Of a stretch of DNA of 64,000 nt, positions 1-13,918 are shown piece by piece. Source of the stretch: Todiramphus chloris collaris (lineage: Eukaryota > Chordata > Aves > Coraciiformes > Alcedinidae); the NCBI GenBank assembly GCA_025345505.1, contig JANVCC010009943.1:108762-172761 (forward strand), in the 5' to 3' direction. Each line of letters starts with the position of its first letter. Within the stretch, counting starts at the first letter, position 1. The notes under the pieces are model-generated. The model saw only the letters and a list, made by a program, of their open reading frames with translations, made no database searches and had not been told where the DNA came from. Both the position numbers and the translations under genes were made by a program.

Positions 1-1264
1 AAAACTTGGATGTTCTAAAGCACACAAAGGGATTTTGGTGTAAAGTGTCTTCAGACACAGGAAATAATGGTATTGGATTTTTTAAGATCCTAAGTAGTTA
101 TCCTGACCTCTTTCCCCTTCTGCTGCTCCAGCTGCTTTGAAAAATGACACTCAAAACGACTCCACTCATTTCTACAGCTCTGCTGTTAATAATGGAAGTT
201 TCTTCTTATCCTGTAAAATGGAATATTTAATTTCAGTTAAAAGGTTCTATACACCCTGACCTGTTTTGTTTCCTTTTGTGACAGAAATGTAAATATAGTC
301 TTAAATCTCAGTAGAATTAATTATTTATTTGAAGACTTCAGAAAAGGCCATGTTTTCTCAGGAAGATCTGAAGCATCTGCTGGCAGTAGGCACTGAAAAG
401 TATACAAAATTCAATATGTAAAGGACTGGCCTACACATTCGTTATGAATTAGGATGTTGAAACACTTGGAGAAAGTGAATAAAATTATGTTTTCAAGACC
501 TGTCTTTTTTTTTTTTTATACTGAGGTTAATTTGCTTGACTGTTAAGCATAATGCATCCCTTTGTAGACTTAATGAGTACAGTAGAAAAGTAGATAATTT
601 GGAATTTTCAGGATTAAAGAGCATCAATAATTATGTGATTTATTGAAATACATCTAATAAATTGCTCTGATGTTTTATGTATCTTGCTTCTAATTATGAA
701 AGAAATACCAAATTCCATATGCACTTCTTAGTATTGCAAAGATGGCTGAACAATGAAAAAGCAATGTTTTCTCATCCCAACTCTAGTGACTTTCCAGTTT
801 TGCCTTGTGTGTTGGATTTTACTCATATAGGAAATGTTCTATGCCAAGCATTTTTTCCATAAAATAGTGTGGAAATACCTGTACTACATGAAAAAAAAAA
901 TTCTATAAGGAAAATATTTGGTCAGGAACATGGCAATTATCTTTTATTCTTGACCACATGTAATATTTCATTTAATATATTGTAGTTTCAAGGGAGGCAA
1001 AATTTCCTCTTTGAGAGCAAAGCAGTGTAATCTGTTTTAACTGATCAAACATACAGCATCAGTAATAACTAACATAAAATGTTTCCAAGAATTTGACTGT
1101 TCTGTGTTTAAAATAACTGTGAACTTGGGGGCTTTTTACAGATTGAAGCAATGCTCGCAAGCAGTTTCCAAACAAATGAAATGACCTAAGTTAGCTTCTT
1201 AGAATAAAGGATTTCAAAACCTTAAAACAATCATGCACAAACAACATGAAAAAGTCCAAAGTCT
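1..1264. other. Unique AT-rich DNA, no gene seen
   Basis: No repeat, splice-bounded exon or RNA gene was recognised here. The only frames are short and AT-driven (for example 61 codons at 677-862) and have no recognisable domain. Short homopolymers occur at about 508-519 (T) and 891-900 (A). Confidence 0.5.
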
Positions 1265-1880
1265 TTTGGGCCTCATCAAGCAAGAAAGATTCTGTCTGTG
1301 CCACTCAGAGACACTCTGCAGCAATTGTTTGAGAGGAGAGCACGCCCATGGACAGCCAGCCCTCGCCTGCTGCTGCGCTGATGGGCTGTGAGATGCTGGG
1401 CAAAACAGAGGGGAGAAGGGTATCGATCAACTCCAGTCTGGGATGAAGGAATAAAACAGCCACAGGAGAAATTATTATACATTACAGGTAGAGAAAAGGA
1501 AGTGTCAGGGTGAGTAACAGTATCATTCACTGTCTGAGTGTGAGTAAAAGGGGGTGCTGGCTCACGGGGTCAGTGAGCAATGCTTAAATTACCAGAAAGA
1601 ATTTGGAGTTGAGCCTGAGAAGAAGGGAGGGGTGGGAGGAAGGTGTTTTAATATTTGGTTTTATTTCTCATTACCCTACCCTCATTTCATTGGTAATAAA
1701 TTAAACTACTTTCCCCAAGTCAAGTCTGCTTGTGACAGTAATTGATGAATGATCTCTCCCTGACCTTATCCTGATCCATGAGACTTTTGTTATATATTCT
1801 CTCCTTTGTGTCCCTGCAGGGGGGAGTGGTAGAGTGGCTTTGATGGGCACCTGGCATCCAACCAATGTCAACCTACTACA
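1265..1880 (+). mobile_element. Degraded solo LTR of an avian endogenous retrovirus
   Basis: The right part (about 1590-1880) closely resembles an avian ERV LTR family that I recognise from memory. It has a G-rich stretch (1618-1645), an AATAAA signal at 1695-1700, a U5-like stretch, and an end reading GGGCACCTGGCATCC then CTACTACA at 1873-1880. The last motif resembles the reverse complement of the start of the solo LTR at 28792-29255, so the two families are related. The left boundary is a guess. AGTCT lies at 1260-1264 and again at 1881-1885, which would be a 5-bp target duplication of a 616-bp LTR, but the sequence after the left copy starts TTTGGG instead of TG. The orientation follows the polyadenylation signal. 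No internal retroviral sequence flanks it. Confidence 0.72.
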
Positions 1881-4800
1881 AGTCTAATAGTTGTCATAAA
1901 AATCAGTGTCATGATATTACTGATGGAAAATAAAAAAGAAATTATTCCACCTAATTTCAAGAATGAAATAAATCCTCTAAATTTTGTGATAGAAATTACA
2001 TTAAGGCAATTATCTTACTGCAGAAAAGTAATTAGATGTGAATAACAAGATTATTTTGTAATTGTGGCAATGTGTCAAAAAGAATGAAATAAAGCACAGA
2101 ACACGTGCATTTGTAATTGCTTACACAGTATCAAAGAATAGATTAAGGTTAACTTCCAGAGATATCATTTATATTTCTTGTTTTGTACTGGGTAAGAGTA
2201 GTGACTGCTCTGCTGGTGTCTCACACAGTCTCACTACCTGACAAGTTTCCTCCTGCCCCAGGCACTAGCGGGTGTAAGGTCAGTGTGATCTACCTGGTTG
2301 TGCCAAAGGAAACAAAACAGGCTGGGCAGCACTAAAGGGGGAGACATAGTATACTAAGTTCAGCGTGTTTTCTCATAGATTAAATTCAAATTTCATGCTC
2401 AGGTCATATATAAACTGCCATAACTTTTGTAAAAATGACATTCAAAATCACGTAGCCCCAGTTGCTATTTGACTATATAGACATATTGGGAATTCAAAGA
2501 CTCAGTCGTTACATGCAATTATGGCAAATGTGAGAAGAAAATTGGTATGCTTACAGGAGCAAAATAACCATATCAACTTTTTTGCTACCTTTTCAAAATA
2601 TATCTTAAGGTCAGTAGGCTAAAAAAGTACTTCAGAATGAGTATGAGAAACCTATGCTAATGCCATGTGGTAATTCATAACTGAAACCTATAAATATCGG
2701 AAATCTCACTGTAATGATTTCCTTAGCAAATATAATGCATTTCCTTTGTACACATACAGGATGGGGAAGTGCCAATTTCCTCAGCATTTGCTTTATATAG
2801 TGGTTAACCATAACATACACACACATTACCATGTGGTACAACTTTGTCCCTGAGGTTTTAGAAGCTCAGACAGACATGCAGACTTTATAGACATCAATAA
2901 AAATTGTAAAACAGACATACAGGTTCAAAAGCTGGAAATAAATATCAACCTGATACATAGGTCACTGAAGTAAATTCCCACATATGTTGCAAGGAAAAAA
3001 AAAAAAAAAAAAAATGAAGCAGATACACAAGATAAGGAAAGAACCTGTTCAGGTTCTCCCTTGGCGTGGCTCCCTCACCCACAGGTATAGAATGTTAACA
3101 GTTCCATAAGTGAATGTCTTGTATCTCCCAAGGTAGGCAGCCTGATGTGGACTCAGGAGGTTGACCTTCAGTCTGCATCAGAACCCCAACAACTCACCAC
3201 CAGGTATGGTCCCAAATAGCCTGATGTAGGCATATTTGAAACAGAAAACCTTATCTTTGCTTGCAAATGTAAGGATATATGCAGGACAGACAGTTTCATA
3301 CAAAATATTTTTTGCTGTATCACAGAGGTTATTTGCTGTATCATAAATGCCATCTTGCACAGGGGAGAGAAATGGGACATGGAGGCAGCTAGTGGCATGA
3401 GGAGAGAAACAGCTTTATCTGAGTCCAGAGGGAAAGCCACCTGCTTGTTTGTAGGGTAAAGTTACATATATCCAGAATATTATAAGCATTTTTATGGAGT
3501 CAGGTGTCAACAAAAAGTACTTACTGATCACACATTGTGATTGATCCACATGAGGGAAAAAACAGAATAGCTTTATAGTGGAGAAAGGAGAATCAAAACT
3601 ATAATGGAGAAAGGAGCATCAGCACAGTTTCAGGAAGAGATCTGAAGTCAGGATCATGAGGATTATCTGTAAATGTGAATATGTCCTTCTATGCCAGTGG
3701 AAGCTGTCTGGAGAAGCTGTTCCAGTGTGGAGTCACCCTTCTCTACCAGCTCACACACAGAGCTCAGAAAGACATCAGGGAAACTTGTGGGGCCGGACGT
3801 GCCAAGCTACAAATGCCTGTGCAAGTACTTTGTTCTGATTTCCCCAGTGGTGTAGAGTCAGCCCTCAGATACCTGCAGAAGACAGAGGGGTGGCCAAATG
3901 GCTCTTATTCTCCTTCCACACTCCCTTGAGGTGGGTTAAGAGTACAGACTTTGCTCCTTGCTCTGACACTGATGTGCCAAACTGGTCTCAGACAACTCCT
4001 CAGGACACAGATCAGTGTCAGAGTGACAGGGACACGGCACATGGCTGTGTGTGAACATGTACACACACAGAGTCATGGCACTGGCATAACTTCCTAGAAC
4101 AACTGCTGCAACATTCTTTTGACCTCTGTAGATGCAGGACCTGGAAAACAATCTCTCGGTAATTGCTACTCTTACATTTTACTGCTTTATTTGTATTAGA
4201 GATCAGAAATCACTGTGGCTTCAGTCACACTGAAATGTGCAGCCTCAGTCATTGCTACATACTTGTCACAAGCACTTCACCCTTCACACAACATTATTTG
4301 AATCTTTTAGCAGGAAAGATAGTTAAACAGATACCCAAAGGTCAGTGTTTGTTGGCTTTAAGGACCCACAGTAGGGAAAAAGAGAAACTTGTTTCCTTGC
4401 TCCTTTCTTTCCTCCTCAGCATCACATAGTATAGAACAAAATTCAGAAGCACCACATCAGTGTGTCCTTTACAGACACTACTCAAATGCAACATCATGTA
4501 GGTAATTTGGTGCATTGACTATTACCTGGACCACAGCTGGAAAGCTCAGCAGGGGCTGCAAAGTGTGACAACACCGAGTACACAAACTCAGCAGGTCATC
4601 CTGCATCAAATGTCCTGCTGTACAATCTGGATGGTACCTGAAATCATTGATGTCAAGCTATGTAGGGTGGGTTTAAACAACACTTCAATCACCACATCAT
4701 ATACACACACCACAACTGGCTGTTGGTTATATGAACCAGCTAGCCTCTGAATTGCTTTCCCAATGCAATTTCTTCTTTTCAGGCTGAAAAATTATAATGA

Positions 4801-5261
4801 AAAACATGCATCTTTTCACAGGTGCTATTACAAAAATGGCAAAGAGTGTTGATCTGTCTGATTTAATCCAAGAGGTGACACCTCAGCCATTCATTTGCAG
4901 GGCAGTCCCATGGTTTTCTGTGGTATCCCAAGGCTGCTGGCAACACCTGCTGCTGGTGCTCAGTCTGCATCTGCAAGCCCAGCACTGTCTGTACTACAAA
5001 AAGGTCTAATTCCTTGTGAGACCGGTTTGGAACCACGCACCCAGATGTTGATTTCAGTTAGGCTATTTTTTCATTAATCCATAACTGAGTGAATAGCTTG
5101 AAGATGATAGGATCTAGGAAATGGTGTGACAATTCCCAGATTTCCCACTGCATTGGAAATTGAATTTTTTTCTATTAGGAATGTGACAAAGCTTCCTGGT
5201 TTATGTTTTTCAGAACCACTGACAACACACATGGAAGCATTTTCCCAAAGAGAAGACAAAT
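1881..5261. other. Unique DNA with a poly(A) tract, no gene seen
   Basis: An A20 run lies at 2995-3014. A short imperfect direct duplication with a GGAGAAAGGAG core lies around 3577-3620. Frames at 3168-3440, 3675-3929 and 4163-4429 overlap each other on both strands, have no recognised domain, and are treated as chance. Confidence 0.5.
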
Positions 5262-6653
5262 GTCCCAGATGACTGGAACCTGGCAAATGTCTCAATTTTC
5301 AGGAAGAGTAATAAGGTAGACCCTGGTAATTACAGGCCTGTCAGTCTCACTTCAGTGCCTGGTGAAATAATGGAGCAGGTTTTTCTAAGCAGTATTGAAA
5401 AACACTTGAGGTAAATGGTCATAGCCAGCACGGTTCATGAGGGGAAAGTCCTGCTTCACCAACTTAATTTCCTTTTATAACAAGGTCACCTGTCTGTATG
5501 ACCAAGGCAAGCCAGTGGATTTGGTGGTTTGGGGTTTTAGCAAAGCTTTTGACATCGTCTCTCACAGAACCCTTCTGAACAAACTGTCCAGCACACAACT
5601 AGACAAGTCCATAACACATTGGGTGAGCCATTGGCCAACAGGCTGGACTCAAAGAGTTATAGTAAAAGGGGTCACATCAGGCTGGCAGGCCCTCATCACT
5701 GGGGCTCTCCAGAGCTCAATTTTAGGGCCCATGCTTTTTAAATTTTTTTTTTGTAAATTACCTGGCTACAGGAATCAAATGTGCATTGAGTAAGTTTGCT
5801 GATACTACATCACAAGTAGCTGTGGACTTCCTCAAGGGCTGAGAGGCCTTAGAGAGAGATCTGGGTAGACCAGAGAGCTGGACAATCACCAGCTGTATGA
5901 AATTTAACAAGAGCAAGAGCCAGATTCTCCAACTGGGATGGGGTAATCCTGGTTATATGTAAAAACTGTCTGGAGACCAGTCTCATAAAAGACATCTGGG
6001 GGGTTGGGTTGATAGCAGGTTCAATACGAGTCAGCCGTGTGCCCTGGCAGACAGAAGGGCCAACCATGTCCTGGGGTACATCAAACACAGCACAGGTAGC
6101 TAGCTGGTGGAGGGAGGTGATTATCCCGCTCGACACTGCACCTGTGCAACCCCATCTTGACAACTATGTGCAGTTTTGGACATCTCAATATAAGGACAAC
6201 AAACTATTAGAGTGTGTCTGGAGGAGGGTGATCGAGATCATGGAAAGCCTTGAGGTCAAAACTTAGGAAGATCTGCTGAGGTCACTTGGCTTGTTCAGCT
6301 TGGAGAAGACAGAGGGGTGACCTCATCTCAGTCTGTAGCTTCCTCAAAGGTGGGCAGTAGAAAGGGAGGTGCCAATCTCTCTTTGGTCACCAGCAATAGG
6401 ATACAGGGAAATGGAAGGAAACTATGTCAGAGGAACTTCACATTGGACCTTAGGAAAAGGTTCTTCACTGTGGGCCAGGTCAGTCACTGAACAGGCTTCT
6501 CAGGCAAGTGGCCAAACCTGTTAGAATTCATGTGTCTGGACAGTGCTCTTAGACAAATGGTTTTCTTCTAGGTAGTCCTGCAAGGAACAGGGAGTTGGAC
6601 CTCATGAACCTTTTGGGCCCCTTTTAACTAGAGGTATTGTATGATTCTCTGAA
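5262..6653 (+). mobile_element. CR1 LINE, 5'-truncated, ORF2 RT to 3' end
   Basis: A CR1 non-LTR retrotransposon copy starting inside ORF2 just before the reverse transcriptase core. The frame at 5437-5793 keeps RT landmarks: a CFTNLISFYNKVT block, then VVWGFSKAFDIVSH, where the catalytic motif-A aspartate region (normally YLDFSKAFD) has changed to WGFSKAFD. Downstream, the thumb region follows in broken frames (NYVQFWTSQYKDNK at about 6165-6210), then the 3' segment ending near ATGATTCTCTG at about 6640-6653. Frameshifts and stops are frequent, so it is an old dead copy. The 5' truncation is the usual outcome of target-primed reverse transcription. No target duplication was seen, as is common for CR1. 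Confidence 0.93.
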
Positions 6654-8314
6654 AATGTAAATCTGATGCCCTCTTCCACCCTTTCCATCCTCTTCCAGAC
6701 ACTCTCATCTGCTCTCTTCTTTGGTGTCTGTTGCTGTGACACTTCATTTCCATCTTACAGTGCTGTAACCTCTCACTCTTTTTGTTACAATTTCCACAAT
6801 ATCTGATATCTGTTTGGAAGTTGGAGATCTTGCCCACCTGTGTCTGAACAACCACTGCCAGGATTCAATGTATTTTAGAGCAGACCAATTTCCAAAGAAA
6901 CAAACATGAATCAGCATAATGAGAAATTTCAGAAAACAGGTTACCATCTTGAAATGTACTCTGGTGAGGGGCAGGGAGGAAACTATAAACTATCAGGATT
7001 GCCTTCTTCTGGGCCTAAGGAGACAAAGCTTTTTTTTGGTCAGTGTCGCTTTTGCTAAATGCTTATCCAATCAAGTTTTCAGTTGTCTATTCCCCCTCTT
7101 GCACACGAATATCCTCAGCTGTTGGACACTAGCACTCAAACACAGTAGAGTCATAGAAGTTTCACATCCCCTGCAAACATTCTGAAACCATCTGCAGAGA
7201 AGGGGTCCAAATATCCCTTCACTCTTGGGGAAAAGTCTCAGCTGTATGGTTTCAGTGAACTGCTGGGGAAAAGCTCTGCTCTTCAACAGAGTTCTCATTT
7301 CTCAAAGTGAGTCTCTGGCTTCCCTGTACCTTTCTGCACTCTCTTCTGTGTACGCACCCTGGCCAGTTAATATTTAATGGCTATATGCATATTGCAGAAC
7401 TGATTAATTTGTGTTTCCTCACAATTTTTAAGTCTTTAAAGCTTTTTATAAATTTTCCTTAACATTTTTCCATGGGAATTTTATGAAGAGCTGTATTGGT
7501 TGAGAACCTGTATTATATGTATATACATAGATACTTACATATATATGCAATCATCTGTAAGCAAAAAATTAAGAAAGCAAATAAAGATGTAACACAGTGT
7601 TCCCTGAACAATTCAGGAAACAATTTTTGATACAATTTAAAAAAAAAAAGACTGTCAGAGAGGGTTGAAAACAATTATAGTAGTTAAAAATATGCGAGAG
7701 ATTAATAGAGGATAAAATAGTAACACTTCCAGGTTTCTATCCTTAGAAGAGCCTCAAAACTGTGGAATATTTTCCACATTTAGATAGCAACATAAAATAG
7801 AACAAGATAAGTGAAGCACAGAGTCAAAAAATTTTAAAATTATGTTACCTACGTCAAGCATTCAGGAGCTCATCTTATTTCCACAAGTTAGCAATAAGCA
7901 TTATTATTATTTAACAAATAATCCCCAATCTTCTTTGAAATTCTGAACCTTCAGCTGAGGTGCCATACTGGGCCATGTGACAAAAAATCTTAACATGATG
8001 GAAAAATCAAACAAAAATTATAGCAAGTTAATTCTATAAAAAATTATTCATAGCAAAATCTCATTTTAGCCTTGGTATTCCAAATGACATCACACAGAGG
8101 GGATAAAAAATGCTCACTAACAGTATATCAAATAATTACAGGAGGAAAAATTGACTAGTGTATCCCAAAAAATCTTCTCATGTCCTGACTACAGTTGTGG
8201 GGAAAGATGTGTAAGTCAGCTTTGGAAGAAGGCTTTTTCTGGGAGTCTGTTAGGAAAGAATGGGAATAATTTTGGGCAGTCTGATAGGATTGCATTATCC
8301 TCCCAGGAGAAGGA
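6654..8314. other. Unique AT-rich DNA, no gene seen
   Basis: No repeat family or exon was recognised. Frames at 6628-6947 partly overlap the end of the preceding CR1 and are not coding. A short A-rich run lies near 7640-7650. Confidence 0.5.
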
Positions 8315-8440
8315 AGTCCTGCCTGGATGCATTCCTATGTGACCTGCTCCAGGTGGTCCTGCTGTGGCAGGAGGGTTGGACTAGATGATCTTTCGAGGTC
8401 CCTTCCAACCCATAACATTCTGTGATTCACATTCTGTGAA
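8315..8440 (+). mobile_element. CR1 LINE 3' tip
   Basis: A short 5'-truncated CR1 holding only the end of the element. It has the conserved GGTTGGACTAGATGATC and GAGGTCCCTTCCAACC blocks (8375-8410), then ATTCTGTGATTC and a second ATTCTGTG copy. This is the classic CR1 3' terminus with its short terminal repeat. It has no coding capacity. The left edge is approximate. Confidence 0.9.
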
Positions 8441-11400
8441 GGAAGGAACAAATTTACTGCTTAAAATGTGTGAAAAGGCAGAATGGTGATACTGTCCTTA
8501 AAAATAAAGCCTTATGGACACTGAGAGACCCAAGGAAGAAATGTCCTTCAACAATATCCTGCCACAAGCAACAAGTAGAGCAGGGGCACAATTCCAACAG
8601 GAGTGTTTTGAGATATAGCTACCCCTTCTGAATTGCCCAAGACATGATGTGCACCAAAACAATAGTCTCTGATCTTGCATATGTCTTGATGCCAAGAAAA
8701 TATTCTTTCCTTATAGCAACACTGTCCTTTAAAACCACCTTGTGTTTGCAGATTCAGAATTCTCTGTGCTCCACAGTTTGAAAAAAAAAAAAAAAAGGAG
8801 AAATAAAGATAAAGCGACAACAGAATTGTATATAATTGGCTTAATTCACACTAGGAAGCCTTTCGTCACTGCAATCTGAAGCTCAGAAAATTGGCTTAAA
8901 TGGAGTTGGTTGTGAACAGAACTGTAAATATGATGGATGGTACAGAGCTTTGAGCAGAGCAAGCTTCTCACCTCTGTCAACACCATGAGACAAAACCTTA
9001 CAAGAGGCAGAGCCTGTTATATTTAGTCACATATGCAATGACAGTGAACTCAAAAGAGACATCAGAGTGAAAAAAGCAGGACTTGATTCTGACAAAATCC
9101 ACGTAATTATTTTAAGACAGACTACTACAAACAGGGATTCAGTGCTTTCATGACTGAATGCATACAGATTATTACCATCTGCCAAATTTATGCTCAGGAT
9201 CCTACTGCAGGTAAATGAGGACACCAGTAAACATGCTGTATGCTAAATAAAATTGCAATGCTCATCTGTAATTCACTTTTCCAACTTCTCACTCATAAAA
9301 TGAATTAATCTAAAATTCTAGGAATCAGATTTTAGTTTCAGACCTTACTTTAAACATAAAACACCATCATAACCTAAATTTTAGTTTTAAACACATACTT
9401 AAATGATTTGGAATGCAGTTATTTTTAGATTATCAATGTACTGTAGGTTAAGTGGTTATTTTAAACACCAAAAAAAAAAAACCAAACAGAAGAAAAAATC
9501 TACATATTTACAAGTCTTAATGTATTTTGTAAGATATCCAAAAATGTCCAAGGTCTAAGTAAGCAGATCATCCTTTCATTACAGTACCATTGTCTTTGGA
9601 AGACAACAATAACTAAAGCCACATTGCAGTTGTCAAGAAAATGATTTGGATATTTCATACATTTTTTTCCTTCAACTATGTAATTTTTGGCAATCACAAA
9701 TATGTGTCCTAAATTACGTTCCATCAAAGTCAATACAAGGTTTAAGTTCACAATAAAATGTAGCTTTAACATTAACATTTGAATATGATTACTATCCATT
9801 GAAGATGTTAGCAAACTGATTTCTTGAAGCCATGAAAAGGGAATATAAGAAACACATAGGCAGACGGTTTTTCTTTTTCTACCCCTGTACTGTTAAGTCT
9901 TTCTACAATTTTCCACTTATGGTTAGACCAATTATTTTAAGGAATATATATTTCTTATATCTAAAGTTTATCTTTCATTTGTCATCTTTCCATAAATCAT
10001 CAAGCCGCTTGTCATGCTTAAAAATTGGGAAGAAATCCATTACTGAGACCTTAGGTCTTGTTTTAGTCATATTTTAAAGATCTGAATGCAGATTCTATGA
10101 CGAAGCAAGCCTCCAGTTGGTCTTTTATCAGACCAGATATCTTTCCCAGGAAAGACGAAATACAACCTCTCATCTGCTTCTTCTGACCAAAGGTAAGAAC
10201 TTCAGCAGGAATGAAGTAGTTCAGAAGGACCTTCCTTTAAATCTGCCTTTACTGGAATAAACACAAATGCAAATAGTATGATATGCAGTTTTTCCACCAC
10301 TATTCACCTTTATTTTCCTTGACAATTGAACCTTACCATGAACTCTTTTTCAACAATGTATGTTGAGAGTTTACAAAGCAAGAATTATCTTGGGAGTTGA
10401 AAGAATATATATTGAAAGGATTTTCTGATTATTTACGATGTAGACAACCACTATACATACCATCATGAATTCTGATTGAGTTACTGATTGCATTATTTTA
10501 CGACACCCAATAGCCCTCCCTATGTGCAACCAACTCCACAAACTTTCATTGTTAAAGGACAGAAAGATGAAATTATTAGGGCAGTGATCAACTGCATTTC
10601 AGTGAACTCTAAGTACACTGCTGAAAGTAAGTACACTAAGATGAAAAAGGGAAAGTTATGGGAAGATGGACAAGGAACAATCAGATCAGGGAAATCAGAG
10701 GACATTTTACAACAGCAATTTGCCCCCACTGAAGAAGATGCTTCATCGTTACACGTCTGGGAAGATGGGGATCCCACAGCGTGCTCTGGCCCTGACCCCT
10801 GAGCAGCTTGATACCAGTCACTTCACTGGTACCCTGGGGGATGAAGCTGCCAATGTCACAGGGGAACATGGTGACTCGCAATGGCTCTGAGGCACTTTGC
10901 TGGAGGTGGGTGTCATTGCTGACATCACAGCACAGAGATTTCAGCAGCAGAGCAAGGTCACACTGGAGCATGTCACAACAGCTTCTGCACCCCTCCAGAG
11001 CTGACAGTTCACTGTACTTATTGCTCTTTTCTAAACAGTTGTTTTACTGTGTTACCCCCGTGGGTTCACTGCGCGTGATGTGTTCAAGCTTCAAGACTAA
11101 TAGCCCGTGGCAGGCCAGATAGTCCACACGTTTTTCCTCTGCTCTGATTGGATTAGCATATGCTTCCATCAAGAATAACTCTGCATAAAAATTTAAAGGG
11201 TGGTTTCCATGACAACTTGAATGCATGACTTGAAAATTTGCCTTCTGTGAGCACTTTTTGCCAGTAGAACTGGGTTACTGAAATACCTCATAGGGAAAGC
11301 AGATTAAACAGGCAAAGTGCTTAGGGTGACACTATGGTAGAGTGACCTCTGCACCATGTTTAGACAGCTCCCAGTATGAACCAGGCCTGTGAATGATCCT

Positions 11401-13896
11401 CATTGTTACCACAGTTTTAGTGAACACATCAGAGAACTAATTTGGGCTAAGAATGGTGTTTCATGTGAAAATGAAATGTTGCCGTTTCTTTGGTTCCTCT
11501 TTACAAATTTATTTTGCACACTTGCCCCAGGGTCTCTGTCATCATCACAAACTAATGAAGAAACCATCTGAAAGTGACAGCAGCTTTCACTGGCACCGCT
11601 CCCACACCTGTTTTCTGTAAATCGCTTTTGTGGAGCTGACAACCCACAGCCATTTCTGGTAAGGAAACTGTACTTTGGAAACAAGGATTGGTTGGGGATA
11701 TTCACTTTCTCCAGTGTCATTTTCTGAAGCAGAGTAAGCTGTAGTTTATTTTCTGGTGAGTGTCACGAATGGCCAGAAACACTTTCCTCCTGCTAAATCA
11801 ATGTGTTTCTTTGGACACAGCTACTAAGTTCATCTTAATAAAAGGAAACCAAAGTGAGATAAGCACAAGATTAGATCTTCATTAATACAACCAGTATTTC
11901 ACACAGCACAAATCAATTACCCTGGACAAGTCTTAATATGTTTGCATTTTGAACTTTATGCTTCCCTAATCACTGGGTTTTGGAGGGACTTGAGAACACT
12001 CAGAGATTTGAGTTTCTCTTCTCCAGTTTAATTCTGGCCTTGGTGAAATCAATAAGAGACATCCCTGACTTCAGCCATCCGTCTCATGATCCAGCTCATT
12101 GATTTTCAGGTGCATATCTCTATCCACAGATTTCACACCATCTAGAGATTTCCCTTTTGGTAAGTAGATGCAATTTCCAATAGATTTTTCTCTTCTGGTT
12201 TGTTTATATTAACCACAGGCATACTTTTTTTTTTTTTTTTTTCCTTCTCTGGACATGATTTCTCTTCCATACAGCTTCTAGAGGTGCATAAAATAATAAT
12301 GGTAAAAAAACTGAATAAATCTCATCAGCATAGTACTATTTTTTTCCTTTTGCTTTTAACTTGTCTAACACATTGTTTGCCCTGGTATGTGGTGTAGATT
12401 TCTAGAAGGTGGACACTGAAATCTTATACAAGTCCTAGTTTTCTGGAACATACAGAACTCCAGTCACATTTATTTACACAGAGAAAATGCTATTCATTGT
12501 GTGCAAACAGGACACCTTAAAAGGCAGAGTACCTTACAACATGAATGTGACTCTATTTGCCTTCCTGTTTCAGGCCCCTCATTCACAAGTGCAGTGTATA
12601 TCTAAATTTTTCTTTTTCATTCTTCCATGAACAAGCAATAAACAATGGATAACCACAATGTCTTTTCAATATTTGCCCAAGTCTAGCGAGTGCACAGCTT
12701 GAGAATTGCTTAGTTTCTTTGCCTTCTCATGATCACAGACACTGCTTTGTATGTATGTTATAAACAACTGATGTAAGACAGCTTTGCTTCATGAATTTTA
12801 TGGAGGAAACTTCTCCCGAGCTGACTGGAATGCAGAAGTGCTCAGGATGAGAGGCAGATGTACAGGCTGCTTGATCCTCCCGCTTCAGTCTAAAAATGGA
12901 AATGAATGCTGACGATCCCTGAAAAAGGAGAACTCTTGGAAAAGGCTCTAGAAACTGGAATGGGAAAATCACCCAAATAACCAAATGGTTATGCCCTCCC
13001 AATACCTTCAAAAATCGTGCCACTTTTGGAAAACAAGAATTGTTTTAAAGCCAGTAGATAATGAGGGAAGAGGTAGAATAGGAACTTCTGCATCAGGAGG
13101 AGAGTCACACTCTTATCAAAGGAATAATGTAGGAGACTTGCATGAGTAGGAGATGGTGATGGCTTCTCTCACTGCAAAAAAACTCTTCTAGAGAGGAGAA
13201 AAAGAGGAGTTAGGTCTGCCTGAAGACTACATGAGGTTTGTCCATCATGAGCACACATTCAATACAATAGTGAACAATGGAGAGAAGTTAACAGTTCTGG
13301 CATGTAGTGAAACAAAATCCACAACCTGTTTTCTCAGAAAACCACATTTCTCAATAAAACAAACTCATACGGTGCTTATAGCCAGCTCATTCTTCTCCAC
13401 TAGCATCTGTGCAGTCCTCTACGAGAGTGGCTCTGACTATTGCCAGAGTTTGGCTCTGAAAGAGGGGGCACTAAAAAGTCTTAAACATCTTTCCATAGTT
13501 ACACAGAAAAGCCCTTTGGTCTTCTTACAGCCTGTTTCTTCATAGGCATTTCTTTGTGCAAGGAAGATTCCAGGATGTGAAGATAACAAGTTCTCTGGAA
13601 AAATCACTGTGAAATTACTAGCAGAAGTAGCAAAACAGTAATATACTTTAGTGTTTCATGAAAGGGAAATTTTAATTCTGCTGAGGCTTAAACTGATGAC
13701 CTGTCAGTCAAAATTTCCTTTTGTCTGAAGGGTAGTGAGTGGGGAAGGGAGCACAGATGAAAGGAGAGGAGGGTCTCTTGAATACAAATACAGAGACTGG
13801 GCTTTTGCTATAGGGATGTTTGCAGACAGTGTGATCAAAGCTGACAGTTTCTCCAAGTGCTTTTACAATTTCCTTGGGAACTCCTTCAACAATTTT

Positions 13897-13918
13897 AAAA
13901 AAAAAAAAAAAAAAAAAA
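13897..13918 (+). repeat. Poly(A) tract, A22
   Basis: An uninterrupted run of 22 A preceded by AATTTT. No gene-like or SINE-like body is recognisable upstream, so it is recorded only as a homopolymer. Confidence 0.95.
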
